Notes under the pieces: model-generated | Told to the model about the DNA's origin: nothing | Seen by the model: only the letters and a program-made list of their open reading frames with translations | The model's database searches: none | Shown: piece by piece, positions 27,951 through 37,528 of the stretch | Layout: every line of letters begins with the position of its first letter | Position numbering within the stretch: position 1 is the first letter of the stretch | From: Methanosarcina barkeri MS | GTDB taxonomy: Archaea > Halobacteriota > Methanosarcinia > Methanosarcinales > Methanosarcinaceae | Length of the DNA: 64,000 nucleotides | Direction of reading: 5' to 3' | NCBI RefSeq assembly: GCF_000970025.1 | Contig: NZ_CP009528.1 | Span: 1,041,168-1,105,167 of the forward strand | Program-made: the position numbers and the translations under genes

Positions 27951-27978
27951 AAAAATCATGACTGAAAAATGCAAAAGC

Positions 27979-28005
27979 TTGAGAGCCTTACTTGAAGGCT
28001 CAAAA
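27979..28005 (+). terminator. Hairpin after the permease gene
   Basis: GAGCC and GGCTC are separated by nine bases and followed by CAAAAAATTG. It lies 30 bases after the permease stop, between convergent genes. Confidence 0.45.
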
Positions 28006-28046
28006 AATTGAAAAATACTCTTCTCTAATACTTCAGTTAGATTGAT

Positions 28047-28439
28047 TTAAGCGTATCCTGTAATATCCTGACCAACTGGAGTGCTTTTGCTTATGCACTC
28101 ATCTCCGTAATGAATCATATCTTCAACTGCAGTTTTCAGTATGGAAGGATAAATCTGGCCTACCTGTTCCCATACAGGTCTTCCGTGACAGAAAAACTTA
28201 AACGTAGGTGTGCCCTGAACTCCATACCTTTCAGCAGTCCAGGGACTTGTTTCAATGTTTAGGCGGGCAAAAATTGCTGAATTCTTGAATTCCTTTGCAT
28301 AGTTCATAAAATAAGGTTCCATAGCTTTGCAATAAGGGCAGGTTGGGCTGTAGAACATTACAATAACAGGCTTTTTAGAGCTTTCGACCATTTCTCCCCA
28401 TGTCGTATCTTGGATTTCGATCACATTGCTTCCGTTCAA
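28047..28439 (-). CDS. Thioredoxin-family protein
   Basis: 130 residues with a thioredoxin fold: VIVMFYSPTCPYCKAMEPYF contains the CPYC active site, and GVQGTPTFKFF has the cis-proline loop. The CPYC dipeptide is the glutaredoxin-like type within a thioredoxin-length protein. It should act as a cytoplasmic thiol-disulfide reductant; no signal peptide is seen. No reductase gene is adjacent. Start ATG 28437-28439; the transcript appears monocistronic. Confidence 0.9.
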   Translation of the reverse strand: MNGSNVIEIQDTTWGEMVESSKKPVIVMFYSPTCPYCKAMEPYFMNYAKEFKNSAIFARLNIETSPWTAERYGVQGTPTFKFFCHGRPVWEQVGQIYPSILKTAVEDMIHYGDECISKSTPVGQDITGYA

Positions 28440-28527
28440 TTACTTACCCCCAAGGTTATGAACAAGTTAATCAAACAAATTAATCGAGTTTAGTCTTTCG
28501 AAATCAGTCATTCAGTTCATCAGATTT

Positions 28528-28720
28528 TGTATATCAGATTATGCTTATTAGGTAAATATTTGTATATCAGATTGCTTATTAGGTCAGTATTTGTATATCA
28601 GATTGCGCTTATTAGGTCAGTATTTGTATATCAGATTGCGCTTATTAGGTCAGTATTTGTATATCAGATTGCGCTTATTAGGTCAGTATTTGTATATCAG
28701 ATTGCGCTTATTAAGTCAAT
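28528..28720. repeat. Tandem repeat array, 33-base unit, about five to six copies
   Basis: Head-to-tail copies of a 33-base unit that reads TATATCAGATTGCGCTTATT then AGGTCAGTATTTG; the first copies are degenerate, the last four almost identical. A frame through it (28527-28820) only translates the repeat and is not a gene. It lies upstream of the thioredoxin gene. Confidence 0.9.
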
Positions 28721-29021
28721 ATTATCTATTTTTATAAGATTAATATTTATGCTTTGTAAAATTAAAGTCCACGCATCGCAGATAAATTCCTTTAAAAATT
28801 TCCAAAAATTATTTTTTTAAGCTAAAAGTTCTAAACAGGAAGTTCTAAACAAATAGAGAAGAAATACACTAAAAACAAAAAAATTAGAAAAAGCGGGTGA
28901 CAGAACTGAAAAATCAGTTCTGTATTATCTTGGCGAGATTTTCCAGGAACTGAAACCCAATTCTTGTCCAATGATTCAAAGTTTTGGAAGGCTGAATGAT
29001 GTTTACAGAGGGTTTTTCCAT
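28721..29021. other. Intergenic region
   Basis: AT-rich, with no gene or strong structure visible; it separates the thioredoxin promoter side from the 3' end of the zinc-finger gene. Confidence 0.4.
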
Positions 29022-29369
29022 TTAGGCCCTTTTTGCTTCACTCTCAGGGTTCATGATCTCATTAAAACATGTGCTGCAGATGTGTTTGTCATCGAGACAT
29101 GTTTCTTCAAAGTTAACTTTGGGGCCACCTGGTTTTGTGGTTGCCTCCCTGAATACATAGAATTTTTCATTAAATTCGATTGGTTGGCCACATCTCGAAC
29201 ATACGAAAGGTGGATTCTCAACCGAATCAATTGCACATTCAATGCATATCAGATCGGACTTATCTCCATGAACCTCTTTGAACTTTATTGGTTTCATATC
29301 CAGGCTGGTGTCCACAACCAGTACATCTTCCAGCAGTTCCCGACCACAAATATTGCAATGCTCTTTCAT
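29022..29369 (-). CDS. Zinc-binding protein with four Cys pairs, unknown function
   Basis: About 115 residues. Four CxxC knuckles are seen: HCNICG near residue 5, LICIECA near 43, FVCSRCG near 57 and HICSTCF near 98, enough for two zinc ribbons. Between them is an acidic, soluble sequence. I choose ATG 29367-29369 rather than the longer frame to 29456 because AGGAGG lies seven bases upstream of it. Proteins like this often bind nucleic acid or assist metal handling, but I do not recognise a named family. Confidence 0.65.
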   Translation of the reverse strand: MKEHCNICGRELLEDVLVVDTSLDMKPIKFKEVHGDKSDLICIECAIDSVENPPFVCSRCGQPIEFNEKFYVFREATTKPGGPKVNFEETCLDDKHICSTCFNEIMNPESEAKRA

Positions 29370-29456
29370 TGTGTTGCCTCCTGTGTCCAGAGGATTTCTC
29401 ACCAAACCTTGTGCTGAGCCTACACAAGGCTTCAATGTCTCCGTGTTTGCACTCAA

Positions 29457-30186
29457 ATCATATTCCCCAGTTTCAGCTTATTACTCATATTCATAACGAA
29501 TCGGGCTGTTTTTCACACCGTTAAGCTGTGTTTTACCTGCCGACGTTGTCTTGCCAGCATATCAACCTCGAGAAGATCGATCCAGAGCTGGAAAAGCAAA
29601 CAATACGGATTAACAAAAAAACGTTTTTTATAATGTCGTCTCGAAAATATTTTTCGTATTTGAATCGAAACAACATTAGAAGACACTTTACAAAAATGCA
29701 CTTTAAACCGCTTTCTAGTCTCTGGTTTTAAACTTCCCTATTAAAATATAGGTCTTGAAGCTATATACAGTTATTGATTTTGATCTATAAGTTAGGGGGT
29801 TTCCCGAATAAATGGTGGACTACACAATCAGAAGAAAAATAAAATATGTGTATTAAAATTATCTGCAGTTATTTCTTTTGATCAAAGAGTAGGGGGCTTC
29901 CCGAATAAATGGCGGACTAAATAAACAAAAGAAAAATAAAAATACAGTATTATCTTCATGAAAGTGCTTAATGGTCATAATAAAGTTGTGAAGCAAACAG
30001 AATTGAAATCATTAAGCAAACAAAATAAAAGTAGTAAGTAGAATGGAGGTTATCAAGCAACAGAAAAGAAGTTACTAATTTAAAAGCTATAAAGGAAGAA
30101 AATAAAGGGAATAAAACAAAGAATTTTATTCATCTTTGATCAATACATAAGACGATAACGAAGATTACTCAAAAGGGTTCGAAAAA
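29457..30186. other. Intergenic region with a pair of direct repeats
   Basis: 730 bases, AT-rich. It holds two related copies of a 77-base sequence (29768-29844 and 29866-29942), listed separately, and probably the promoter of the HARP gene close to 30186. No convincing gene. Confidence 0.5.
29768..29942. repeat. Two direct repeats of about 77 bases, 98-base period
   Basis: Both copies start with CAGTTATT, contain TAGGGGG-TTTCCCGAATAAATGG-GGACTA with one or two variable bases, and end in GAAAAATAAAA. The conserved core can form a tiny GGG/CCC hairpin. Sequence conservation is strongest in the core and weaker in the spacer. The role is unknown; tandem small RNAs or protein-binding sites are possible. 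Confidence 0.6.
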
Positions 30187-30936
30187 ATGCTTAAGCAGAG
30201 ATTTGTGCTGGATACTACAGCATTAACGGACCTGCAGACGCGTGAGGTTATGGGCTATGCTTCCCTTTGCGAGGGAATGAAAGCGATTCTTGACCTGATA
30301 GCCGATGCTCGTCTGCATTTCGGGATAAGTTGCTACGTGCCCTATCCGTCAGTATATAAAGAGATGTACGAATTTGCAAGCCGCAACGGCTGTGACAGGG
30401 AGGTCGTGGCTAAAATAGATACCTGGCTTGTAAAAAAATCTCCTGACCGGTATAGAGTTAGCGTAACTTCTCAGATCTTTCATGAATATGTTGCCTATAT
30501 GCGGGAAAGAATTAACCGGGGAATGGGAGTAGCTGAGGACGCGATATGGGAGGCAGCTACTGAATGCCTCTTTATGGAAAATCCACAAAACAAGAAAAAA
30601 GAGTATAAGGAAGAGGTTGAGAGGGAAGTAATTGGAGGGATCATTGGCAAATTCCGGAACAAATATCGAGCTGCCCTGAGATATGGGATTCTTGATAGTG
30701 CTCCTGATATTGATGTTCTTATCCTTGCCAAGGAGCTTGATGCCGCAGTAATTGCAAGCGATTACGGGATTGAAAAGTGGGCTGAACAGCTTGGAGTTCG
30801 CTTTGTACCTGCAAATGTTTTTCCCATGATGATACAGGAGTACCTGAAGCATCTTCCGGAAAACGAAAATGAACCAGAGTACGAAAACCGAGGCAAAGGC
30901 AAAGACGGGCCGTCGGGAGAAATAGAATTTATTTAA
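30187..30936 (+). CDS. RNA-free ribonuclease P homologue (HARP, PIN domain)
   Basis: 249 residues of the UPF0278/HARP family, whose Aquifex member is a protein-only RNase P that trims the 5' leader of pre-t[13 protein letters not shown] at the N-terminus has the first PIN aspartate (D9); the conserved acidic cluster follows as [20 protein letters not shown] (D174, D176) and [10 protein letters not shown] (D192). The central helical insert (about 95-165) carries the basic patch used for oligomerisation and tRNA contact in the family. The last 25 residues are a charged, low-complexity tail. In haloarchaea and Methanosarcina such proteins accompany the RNA-based RNase P and are reported to be non-essential. 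Confidence 0.9.
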   Translation: MLKQRFVLDTTALTDLQTREVMGYASLCEGMKAILDLIADARLHFGISCYVPYPSVYKEMYEFASRNGCDREVVAKIDTWLVKKSPDRYRVSVTSQIFHEYVAYMRERINRGMGVAEDAIWEAATECLFMENPQNKKKEYKEEVEREVIGGIIGKFRNKYRAALRYGILDSAPDIDVLILAKELDAAVIASDYGIEKWAEQLGVRFVPANVFPMMIQEYLKHLPENENEPEYENRGKGKDGPSGEIEFI

Positions 30937-31455
30937 TAACTTTGATTTTTCAAAACTCAATAATGATCAAAATCAAAGCCTGGATTAATGAATATCCGGG
31001 TACTATCATATGAGAAACTTGAAATTAGTCAGATTAGAGGCTTGAAATTTAGTCCGATAAGAAGCTGGAGGTTTAAATAAGGGGACTTACCTTCAGGCAA
31101 TGCCTCGAGCTATGAGTCTTAGTGAGAAATAGTAGACACCAATTTTATCAAGCCTTAAAAGAGTTATGCCTTAAGGAAACCGTACTTTTTAAATCGTACT
31201 TTTAATGAAAAGCGCCTTTAAGGAGATTGTATCTAAGAGAAGCCGTATTTAAAAAAACTGTATTTAGGGAAACTGTATTTAAAGAAACTGCATTTAGGGG
31301 AACTGCATTTTAAGAAACTGTATTTAGGAGAAAATGCATTTAGGGGAACTGCATTTAAGGGAACTGCATTTAAGGGAACTGCATTTAAGGGAACTGCATT
31401 TAAGGGAACTGCATTTAAGGGAACTGTGCCTTTTAAAGACTTGGGGGGTAAGAGT
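30937..31455. other. Intergenic region with repeat array upstream of the SAM synthetase gene
   Basis: Holds the repeat array 31205-31425. No gene recognised. The ribosome site for the next gene (GGGGGGT) lies at 31443-31449. Confidence 0.5.
31205..31428. repeat. Tandem repeat array, about 15-base unit, roughly 12 copies
   Basis: Units of the type GGGAACTGCATTTAA, first degenerate (GAAACTGTATTTAG), then five perfect copies near the end. The array ends directly before the ribosome site of the SAM synthetase gene and so lies within its 5' leader or promoter. Confidence 0.88.
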
Positions 31456-32688
31456 TTGAGAAACATAGTTATAGACGAATTAAAAGCATCTGAAGTTTAC
31501 CGCCAGAGAGTTGAGGTTGTAGAAAGAAAAGGGTTGGGGCATCCGGACTATATCTGTGATGCCATAATGGAACAAATTTCAGTAAAGTTGAGCCAGAAGT
31601 ACCTTGAGACTTTCGGGAATATCCTGCACTACAATATAGACAAAGGCATGCTTGTTGCAGGGGAAGTGGAGGGAAAATTGGGGGGAGGCAGAGTTGTAAG
31701 CCCTATGAGACTTATAATCGGGGACAGGGCTACTTTTGAAGCGCAGGGGATAGAAATCGATGTTCCCGCGCTTGCTGTCAATACGGCGCAGCAATGGCTC
31801 CGGGATAATATCCGCTTTGTGGATCCTGAAAATCTAATATACCAGATCGAGCTAAAAAGAGGTTCTGCAGAACTTACGGATATTTTTAGCAGGGGAGAAA
31901 AGATCCTCGGGGCAAACGACACTTCTGCAGCAGTTGGATATGCCCCTCTCAGCCCCACCGAGAAGCTTGTTTTCGAATGCGAGAGATACCTTAACTCAAG
32001 AAAGTTCAAAAAGGAATATCCGGAATCAGGAGAAGACGTAAAAGTTATGGGGCTCAGGCATAGGGAAGATATGCATCTGACCGTTGCAATGCCGCTTGTT
32101 GATAGGTTTATTGAATCAGAAGAAACCTACTTTAAGAAGAAAATCGAGTTGAACAACCGGATTGAGGAATTTACTGCCGGGTTTGCAGAAAAAGCAAGGT
32201 CTGAATTTGAGGGCTGCATGTGTCTGAAACCGACAGTTTCTCTTAATACTCTGGACATTCCGGGCAGGGGGCTGCAGGGGATTTATACCACGGTAACCGG
32301 TACTTCTGCGGAAGATGCAGATGGCGGGCAGGTAGGGCGTGGAAACCGCGTAAACGGAATAATTCCGCTAAATCGTCCTGTTAGCAGTGAAGCTGCCGCA
32401 GGTAAAAATCCTGTAAGCCATACAGGAAAGGTTTACAACCTTCTTTCTCACAGGATTGCAGCGCGGATCTATAGTGAAGTGCCTGATATCTCCGAAGTTT
32501 ATGTCTGGCTTTTGAGTGAAATCGGAACTCCAATCGACCAGCCTCAGATTGCAACTGCCCAGCTCATTATGAAGAAAGGATCTGCGAGCGAGGTAGAAAA
32601 AGAAGTGGCTGAGGTAATGGAAAAAGAGCTTGAGAATATACAGGCATTCTCCATGGAACTTGTTGCAGGAAAATGCCCTGTATGCTGA
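31456..32688 (+). CDS. mat: S-adenosylmethionine synthetase, archaeal type
   Basis: About 410 residues. It makes S-adenosylmethionine from methionine and [23 protein letters not shown] with [16 protein letters not shown] opens the archaeal-type enzyme; [51 protein letters not shown] and [16 protein letters not shown] are family blocks. I choose TTG 31456-31458 as the start: it matches the usual N-terminus (xRNI) and has GGGGGGT seven bases upstream, whereas the in-frame GTG at 31426 falls inside the repeat array. Confidence 0.94.
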   Translation: MRNIVIDELKASEVYRQRVEVVERKGLGHPDYICDAIMEQISVKLSQKYLETFGNILHYNIDKGMLVAGEVEGKLGGGRVVSPMRLIIGDRATFEAQGIEIDVPALAVNTAQQWLRDNIRFVDPENLIYQIELKRGSAELTDIFSRGEKILGANDTSAAVGYAPLSPTEKLVFECERYLNSRKFKKEYPESGEDVKVMGLRHREDMHLTVAMPLVDRFIESEETYFKKKIELNNRIEEFTAGFAEKARSEFEGCMCLKPTVSLNTLDIPGRGLQGIYTTVTGTSAEDADGGQVGRGNRVNGIIPLNRPVSSEAAAGKNPVSHTGKVYNLLSHRIAARIYSEVPDISEVYVWLLSEIGTPIDQPQIATAQLIMKKGSASEVEKEVAEVMEKELENIQAFSMELVAGKCPVC

Positions 32689-32696
32689 GAAAAGTT

Positions 32697-33578
32697 TTAT
32701 CCGGGAAAAATTACCCCGGCAATAAAAGCAATGAGCGCAAAGAACATTGCGATCTTGAACATTTTTGAAGATTTCGTAGGATTGTTGCGAGCAAGAAGCT
32801 GGTAGATCGCTGCAAGAAACCCAAGGTCTGCCAGAAGAACAAAGTAAAGATAATGCAGGCCAAGTATCGACAGACGGTAAGGAAGAGGGCTAAAAACGAC
32901 GGCCAGAAAACCTATGAGTGCTGCAAGGTAACTTGCTTTTTTTGCCCCGACTCGAAGAGGTAGGGTATCTGCCCCTTCCATTTTATCGCCTTCCATATCT
33001 TCAATGTCCTTTACAATTTCCCTGGCAGTAATCGCAAGGGCTGCAAGCAGGAAAAGCACAAAAAGAGCTTTGAGTCCTTCAAGTCCAAAAACTGAGGCTC
33101 CAAATAAAAAACTTGAGCCGGTAAGGTAGCCTATGCTCATGTTTCCCAAAAGAGGAGTGCCTTTGAGTGTTTTTGCGTAGAAAATTAGCAGTAGTGAATT
33201 AAATAAGGCAATAATCCCGCAAATTAAGTTGATTGAGAAAGCCAGAAGCGTCCCGAAGGCAAATAGGAGATAAGAGAAATAAAGGGCTTCTTTTAATTTT
33301 ATTCTGCCTGATGGAATCGGCCTCTCAGGGCGGTTTATTGAGTCTATCCTGACATCAAAATAGTCATTAATGGTATTTCCTGCGCCTGAAATCAAAAATA
33401 CAGCTAGTAATATAAGGACTGAATAAAATAAAGGGAATTCTCCAGGACTATAAGAGCTGGAGGCATTAGATGCCAGGATATTAAAAGCTATCAGTGTTCC
33501 GATTATAGCTGCAAAACTTGCCATGAGACAGTTTTCGTATCTCATAATCTCCAGATATGTGCGTACGCTTGCAGACAT
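32697..33578 (-). CDS. Digeranylgeranylglyceryl phosphate synthase (UbiA family)
   Basis: 293 residues, membrane prenyltransferase with eight or nine helices. It adds the second geranylgeranyl chain to geranylgeranylglyceryl phosphate, the step that makes archaeol precursors. The two aspartate motifs are [20 protein letters not shown] near residue 68 and [19 protein letters not shown] near 187. Length and the RPIPSGRI segment fit the archaeal lipid subgroup rather than quinone UbiA. The gene converges on the SAM synthetase gene, whose stop is eight bases away. Confidence 0.88.
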   Translation of the reverse strand: MSASVRTYLEIMRYENCLMASFAAIIGTLIAFNILASNASSSYSPGEFPLFYSVLILLAVFLISGAGNTINDYFDVRIDSINRPERPIPSGRIKLKEALYFSYLLFAFGTLLAFSINLICGIIALFNSLLLIFYAKTLKGTPLLGNMSIGYLTGSSFLFGASVFGLEGLKALFVLFLLAALAITAREIVKDIEDMEGDKMEGADTLPLRVGAKKASYLAALIGFLAVVFSPLPYRLSILGLHYLYFVLLADLGFLAAIYQLLARNNPTKSSKMFKIAMFFALIAFIAGVIFPG

Positions 33579-33757
33579 CACAACAAAGCAGTATTATAAA
33601 GTATTAAAGGTATCGGATTTTCTTGCCTGAGTTCCGTCACCCGAGTTCCGTCACCCGAGTTCCGTCTCGGGAGGACGGTGCCCTTTTCGCTCACTTCGTT
33701 CGCTCAAGAGGGCTGAATCATTATGAAGATAATAAGTTGAACCAAGAGGATCTACTT

Positions 33758-33856
33758 ATGGGCAAGAAAGGCTACATTCTTAATGATCCCAGAAGGGTGG
33801 ATTTACTCAAACTTCGTTTTGGGTCACCCAACGGGTGCGATTGCAAGTCTTTTTAA
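33758..33856 (+). CDS. Possible small ORF or gene fragment
   Basis: 32 codons starting at ATG 33758, with GAGGATCT just upstream as a possible ribosome site. The translation (GYILNDPRRVDLLKLRFG) has natural amino-acid composition, unlike the repeat-derived frames around it, and may be a fragment of a larger gene. I do not recognise the family. Confidence 0.25.
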   Translation: MGKKGYILNDPRRVDLLKLRFGSPNGCDCKSF

Positions 33857-33976
33857 TAAAGGCTTGACCGCAACCCTTTTTTATAAAGGCTTGACCGAAA
33901 ACCCCGAGAAACGGTTGAGTTTGAAAGCCTTATCCTCAAATTTTATCCAACGTGATAAACCGGCGCAACGATTTTG

Positions 33977-34070
33977 GCTCAACGGTTGCTGGTCAATGGT
34001 TGCTGGTCAATGGTTTCAGCTCAACGGTTGCTGGTCAATGGTTTCAGCTCAATGGTTTCAGCTAACGGTT
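33977..34070. repeat. Short repeats of the GGTTGCTGGTCAATGG type
   Basis: Alternating GGTTGCTGGTCAATGGTTTC and AGCTCAATGGTTTCAGCT segments, four to six partial copies. Confidence 0.7.
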
Positions 34071-34345
34071 TTGGCTCCAGAGGCTGATCTGATCGATCTC
34101 TTCTTGGTAGGAAGACTCAAACTGTATATATGATGTCACTCAATTTTATGAGTATATTTATTGAAAGGATAATATTAAGTAAAACAAAGTTTATTTCTTG
34201 CCGTTCTTCCCTTAATATCTGTTAAGTATTAGCCAGCTTCAAAGAGACAGGCAGATGTAATCAATGTGATTCCCGACCTTTAAATCATGTTTTGCTTCTG
34301 CTATTACTAAACTTAAAATATTGGCTTGGAACAAAGAATATGTCT

Positions 34346-34415
34346 TAGACTAACAACTTTAGATTAACAACTTTAGACTAACAACTTTAGATTAACAACT
34401 TTAGACTAACAACTT
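34346..34415. repeat. Tandem repeat array, 16-base unit, about 4.5 copies
   Basis: Units of TTAGACTAACAACTT alternating with TTAGATTAACAACTT. It lies about 130 bases upstream of the surface-protein gene. Confidence 0.88.
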
Positions 34416-34542
34416 ATTGGGAAAAATATACAAAAGTAAACCCCCGGATATTGTTTCTATAAATTACATGGTTACTTGTCAATAACTTACTTGTGTACCA
34501 GACATTTCTGCTTACGGACGTGTGGGTGGAGGCAAATAAAAA

Positions 34543-36408
34543 ATGAAAGCCGGTTTTTGTAATTCACTATTTTATATATTATTGATACTGCTAACAATCC
34601 TTGGAATGGCTCCCGGCATGGTACATGCTCTAGGAGACAACGAAAGCTCAGTCTCAGATAGCGGAAGTTCTGATACAGGAGATTCCGTCTCAGATAGCGG
34701 AAGTTCTGATACAGGAGATTCCGTCTCAGATAGCGGAAGTTCAGATACAGGAGATTCCGTCTCAGATAGCGGAAGTTCAGATACAGGGGATTCAGTTTCA
34801 GATAGCGGAAGTTCTGATACAGGAGATTCAGTTTCAGATAGCGGAAGTTCTGATACAGGAGATTCAGTTTCAGATAGCGGAAGTTCTGATACAGGAGATT
34901 CAGTTTCAGATAGCGGAAGTTCTGATACAGGAGATTCCGTCTCAGACAGCGGAAGTTCAGATACAGGGGATTCAGACACGGACAAAGTGGATTCTGGCTC
35001 AAGTGATGGTAGTTCCGATTCTGGTTCGAATGATAGTAATTCCGATTCAGGCGTAGACGATGGGAATTCAGGCACTAGCCCAGATGATGGTAATTCCGAT
35101 TCTGGCTCGAATGATAGTAATTCTGATTCTGGCTCAAATGATAAAAATTCCGATTCTGGCTCGAATGATAGTAATTCTGATTCTGGCTCGAATGATAGTA
35201 ATTCCGATTCAGGCTTAGACAATGGAAATTCAAGCACTAGTCCGGATTCCGGTAATTCCGATTCCGGCTTAGATGATGGAAATTCGGGCACTAGCTCGGA
35301 TGATAAAAATTCAACTTCCGATTCAGATAACGTAGATTCTAGCAAAGGAGATTCAGACTCAGGTAGCGGTGACTCAAGTAGCGGTGACTCAGATACCAAA
35401 AATTCAGATACTGGAAATTCAGGCACAAGTCAAGATACTGGAAATTCAGAAACCAAAAATTCAGATACCGTAAGTTCAGATACTGGAAATTCTGATACCC
35501 AAAATTCGGATAACACAAGTTCAGATAGCGGGGATTCTGATACCCAAAATTCGGATAACACAAGTTCAGATACTAAAAGTTCAGTTACCGAAAGTACAGA
35601 TAACGGGAGTACAGATAACGGGAGTACAGATAACGGGAGTTCAGATACTGAAAATGAGGATTCAGGTTCTAGTGGTTCAGGTTCTAGTGGTTCAGGTTCT
35701 AGTGGTTCAGGTATGAATCTTGTTTCCAGCGAGCCAGTAACCAATATTGCTGCTCAGGAACTTTCTACCATGAGTATCGTGAGTGGTTATCCTGTCCAGT
35801 TCGATTTTACAAAAAATGCCACGTGCATTGTAAATATTGAATTTGATCCTAAGAAAACATTCAGAAAAACAACAACAGTTGTAGAAGAACTTAAAAACAG
35901 ATCCACCCTTGTCCAGACCTCTCCTGAAGGCACAGTCTATAAATATGCGAATATCTGGGTAGGAGATCGCGGAGCAGGGCTTCCGACTTCCATTAATAGT
36001 GGGTTTGTAGAGTTTAAGGTTGAGAAGGCATGGATCAAAGATAATAACATTAATGAGACTCAGGTAGTCCTTCAAAGATATGATAGTGACTGGCAGCCAC
36101 TTTACACGGAAAAAGTTGGAGAAGATGATAATTATATTTACTTTAAATCGGAAACTCCTGGCTATTCCTTCTTTGCAATAACGGAATATACCGGGCAAAA
36201 TCTAATGAATATCAATGGGGCTGAAAAAATACAGGAAACCCTGAGAAATCTGGGAAGTGAAGGAAAAGCAGCTCTTTACGGAAATGCAGAAAATAATAAT
36301 AGCAGTAGAATAAAGAATCCAATGGGAACAGCAAGGATACTTATGGCAATTTCCTTACCGCTTTTCATGCTTCTTGTTGGATATGGCATATTTAAGAAAA
36401 AGATCTAA
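34543..36408 (+). CDS. Serine-aspartate repeat surface protein with PGF-pre-PGF domain
   Basis: 621 residues. A signal peptide (LFYILLILLTILGMAPGMVH, residues 9-28) is followed by nine near-perfect 12-residue repeats, SVSDSGSSDTGD, then about 260 residues of looser Ser/Asp/Asn/Gly repeats. Residues about 390-560 form a globular region with FVEFKVEKAWI, then VVLQRYDSDWQPLYTE and GYSFFAITEY, matching the PGF-pre-PGF domain of archaeal exported proteins. The C-terminus is a membrane helix (LPLFMLLVGYGIF) with a basic tail. It should be exported and anchored with the repeats as an extended stalk. Ser-rich repeats are likely glycosylated. Confidence 0.85.
   Translation: MKAGFCNSLFYILLILLTILGMAPGMVHALGDNESSVSDSGSSDTGDSVSDSGSSDTGDSVSDSGSSDTGDSVSDSGSSDTGDSVSDSGSSDTGDSVSDSGSSDTGDSVSDSGSSDTGDSVSDSGSSDTGDSVSDSGSSDTGDSDTDKVDSGSSDGSSDSGSNDSNSDSGVDDGNSGTSPDDGNSDSGSNDSNSDSGSNDKNSDSGSNDSNSDSGSNDSNSDSGLDNGNSSTSPDSGNSDSGLDDGNSGTSSDDKNSTSDSDNVDSSKGDSDSGSGDSSSGDSDTKNSDTGNSGTSQDTGNSETKNSDTVSSDTGNSDTQNSDNTSSDSGDSDTQNSDNTSSDTKSSVTESTDNGSTDNGSTDNGSSDTENEDSGSSGSGSSGSGSSGSGMNLVSSEPVTNIAAQELSTMSIVSGYPVQFDFTKNATCIVNIEFDPKKTFRKTTTVVEELKNRSTLVQTSPEGTVYKYANIWVGDRGAGLPTSINSGFVEFKVEKAWIKDNNINETQVVLQRYDSDWQPLYTEKVGEDDNYIYFKSETPGYSFFAITEYTGQNLMNINGAEKIQETLRNLGSEGKAALYGNAENNNSSRIKNPMGTARILMAISLPLFMLLVGYGIFKKKI
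34650..34975 (+). repeat. In-frame 36-base repeat, nine copies, inside the surface-protein gene
   Basis: Each unit encodes SVSDSGSSDTGD. Units carry either TCC GTC or TCA GTT at the junction codons and these variants occur in blocks (copies 2-4, 5-8, 9), showing that repeats spread by duplication of neighbouring units. Confidence 0.95.
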
Positions 36409-36500
36409 GAAAAAGTTCTAAGAAAAAGATCTAAGAAAAAGATCTGAGAAAAGATCTAAGAAAAAAGGTCTAAGAAAAAGATCTAAGAAAAAGATCTGAG
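36396..36500. repeat. Tandem repeat array, 12-13 base unit, after the surface-protein gene
   Basis: Seven or eight copies of AAGATCTAAGAAA variants; it begins within the last codons of the surface-protein gene. Confidence 0.88.
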
Positions 36501-36613
36501 AATAACATACGTTATATAAAGTATGTGAGATTTTTTTCTCACCTACTTCTTATTATTTTTCCCATCACTTAAATAAAGTTAATCTTACACACAAGATCTT
36601 AAACACCAGATGC

Positions 36614-37528
36614 TTATCGAATTTTTACCGCGAGCATCCGATCAAGTGCTTCTTTTGCTCTGGTCCTCACATTGTATGGGACAGTGACTACGTGCTGGAC
36701 TTTTTCAAGAGAGACTAGGACTTTTTCAAGATTAACCATTTTCATGCTCGGGCAGCAGGCAAATTCCGAAACGCAGTAATATTTCTTTTCGGGAGCTGCT
36801 TTATGTAGCCCGTGGAGGAGTCCGCATTCCGTACCTATAATGAACTCTTTTGCAGGGGAGTTTTTTGCATACATTATCATCCCTCGTGTGCTTGCAATAT
36901 GGTCTGCAAGTTCCAGAACCTCGGGGCGGCATTCGGGGTGTGCAATAAACTTCGCTTCTGGGTGCTTTTCCTTCATTTTCAGGACATCTTCTCTAAGGAT
37001 CTGATGGTGCGTTGGACAGTGTCCTTCCCAGGGAATTATTTTTTTGTCAGTCCTGGCTTCTACATAGGCAGCCAGGTTTTTATCAGGCACAAAAATAACC
37101 TCATCAGCCTCCAGGGAGTTTACCACCTCAACGGCATTTGCGGACGTACAGCAGATGTAAGACTCGGCTTTAATGGCAGCTGAGCTGTTAACATAGCAGA
37201 CCACCAAGGCATCAGGGTGCTTTTCTTTTTCTCTCTTGAGACCTTCAATATCCACCATGTCTGCCATAGGGCAGGTGGCATCAATTTCCGGCAGGAGGAC
37301 TGTTTTATCAGGACAGAGAATTGCAGCGCTTTCTCCCATAAAATGGACGCCGCAAAAAACAATTACATCAGCAGTCTGACGGACAGCCTCTTGGCTAAGG
37401 CCCAGGGAGTCTCCAACAAAATCTGCAATATCCTGAACCTCAGGACGGGAATAATAATGAGCAAGAATAACTGCATTTCGTTTTATTTTGAGTTCTTTGA
37501 TCCTTTCTATTAACTCTGCTTGCTGCAT
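36614..37528 (-). CDS. nadA: Quinolinate synthase A
   Basis: 304 residues. An iron-sulfur enzyme condensing iminoaspartate with dihydroxyacetone phosphate to quinolinate. [20 protein letters not shown] and [15 protein letters not shown] are family blocks. Three cysteines positioned as cluster ligands are visible: C86 (DATCPMAD), C171 (EGHCPTH) and C258/259 (ACCPSMKM). The product NadX at 38250-39065 supplies iminoaspartate. Start ATG 37526-37528. It shares its strand with nadX but a 720-base repeat-rich gap separates them. Confidence 0.95.
   Translation of the reverse strand: MQQAELIERIKELKIKRNAVILAHYYSRPEVQDIADFVGDSLGLSQEAVRQTADVIVFCGVHFMGESAAILCPDKTVLLPEIDATCPMADMVDIEGLKREKEKHPDALVVCYVNSSAAIKAESYICCTSANAVEVVNSLEADEVIFVPDKNLAAYVEARTDKKIIPWEGHCPTHHQILREDVLKMKEKHPEAKFIAHPECRPEVLELADHIASTRGMIMYAKNSPAKEFIIGTECGLLHGLHKAAPEKKYYCVSEFACCPSMKMVNLEKVLVSLEKVQHVVTVPYNVRTRAKEALDRMLAVKIR

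Larger units (their letters stand above)
33579..34542. other. Long repeat-rich intergenic region
   Basis: Nearly 1 kb with several repeat types: three copies of GAGTTCCGTCACCC (33629-33670), a 33-codon ORF (33758-33856), dispersed repeats of the CTTTTTTATAAAGGCTTGAC kind (33849-33900), a GGTTGCTGGTCAATGG array (33977-34070) and a 16-base tandem array (34346-34415). A frame at 33783-34133 only translates these repeats. Confidence 0.6.

Noticed and set aside
28528-28720. A CRISPR array
   Set aside because: The 33-base repeats are contiguous without spacers; the same holds for all other arrays in the window, and no cas genes are present.
28527-28820. 97-codon plus-strand frame
   Set aside because: It translates a 33-base repeat (IRSVFVYQIAL); the period is a multiple of three, so the frame stays open by chance.
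30349-30960. 203-codon minus-strand frame opposite HARP
   Set aside because: HARP on the plus strand has full family motifs; the antisense frame has none.
31233-31466. 77-codon minus-strand frame
   Set aside because: Repeat-derived (LNAVPLNAVP) and overlaps the SAM synthetase start.
33783-34133. 116-codon plus-strand frame
   Set aside because: Consists of intergenic repeats (WSMVSAQWFQL); no protein-like pattern.
34487-35426. Long minus-strand frames opposite the surface-protein gene
   Set aside because: They translate only the complement of the Ser/Asp repeats (ETESPVSELPLS units) and start inside the repeat; a shadow of the true gene, as are the frames at 35339-35744 and 35707-36198.
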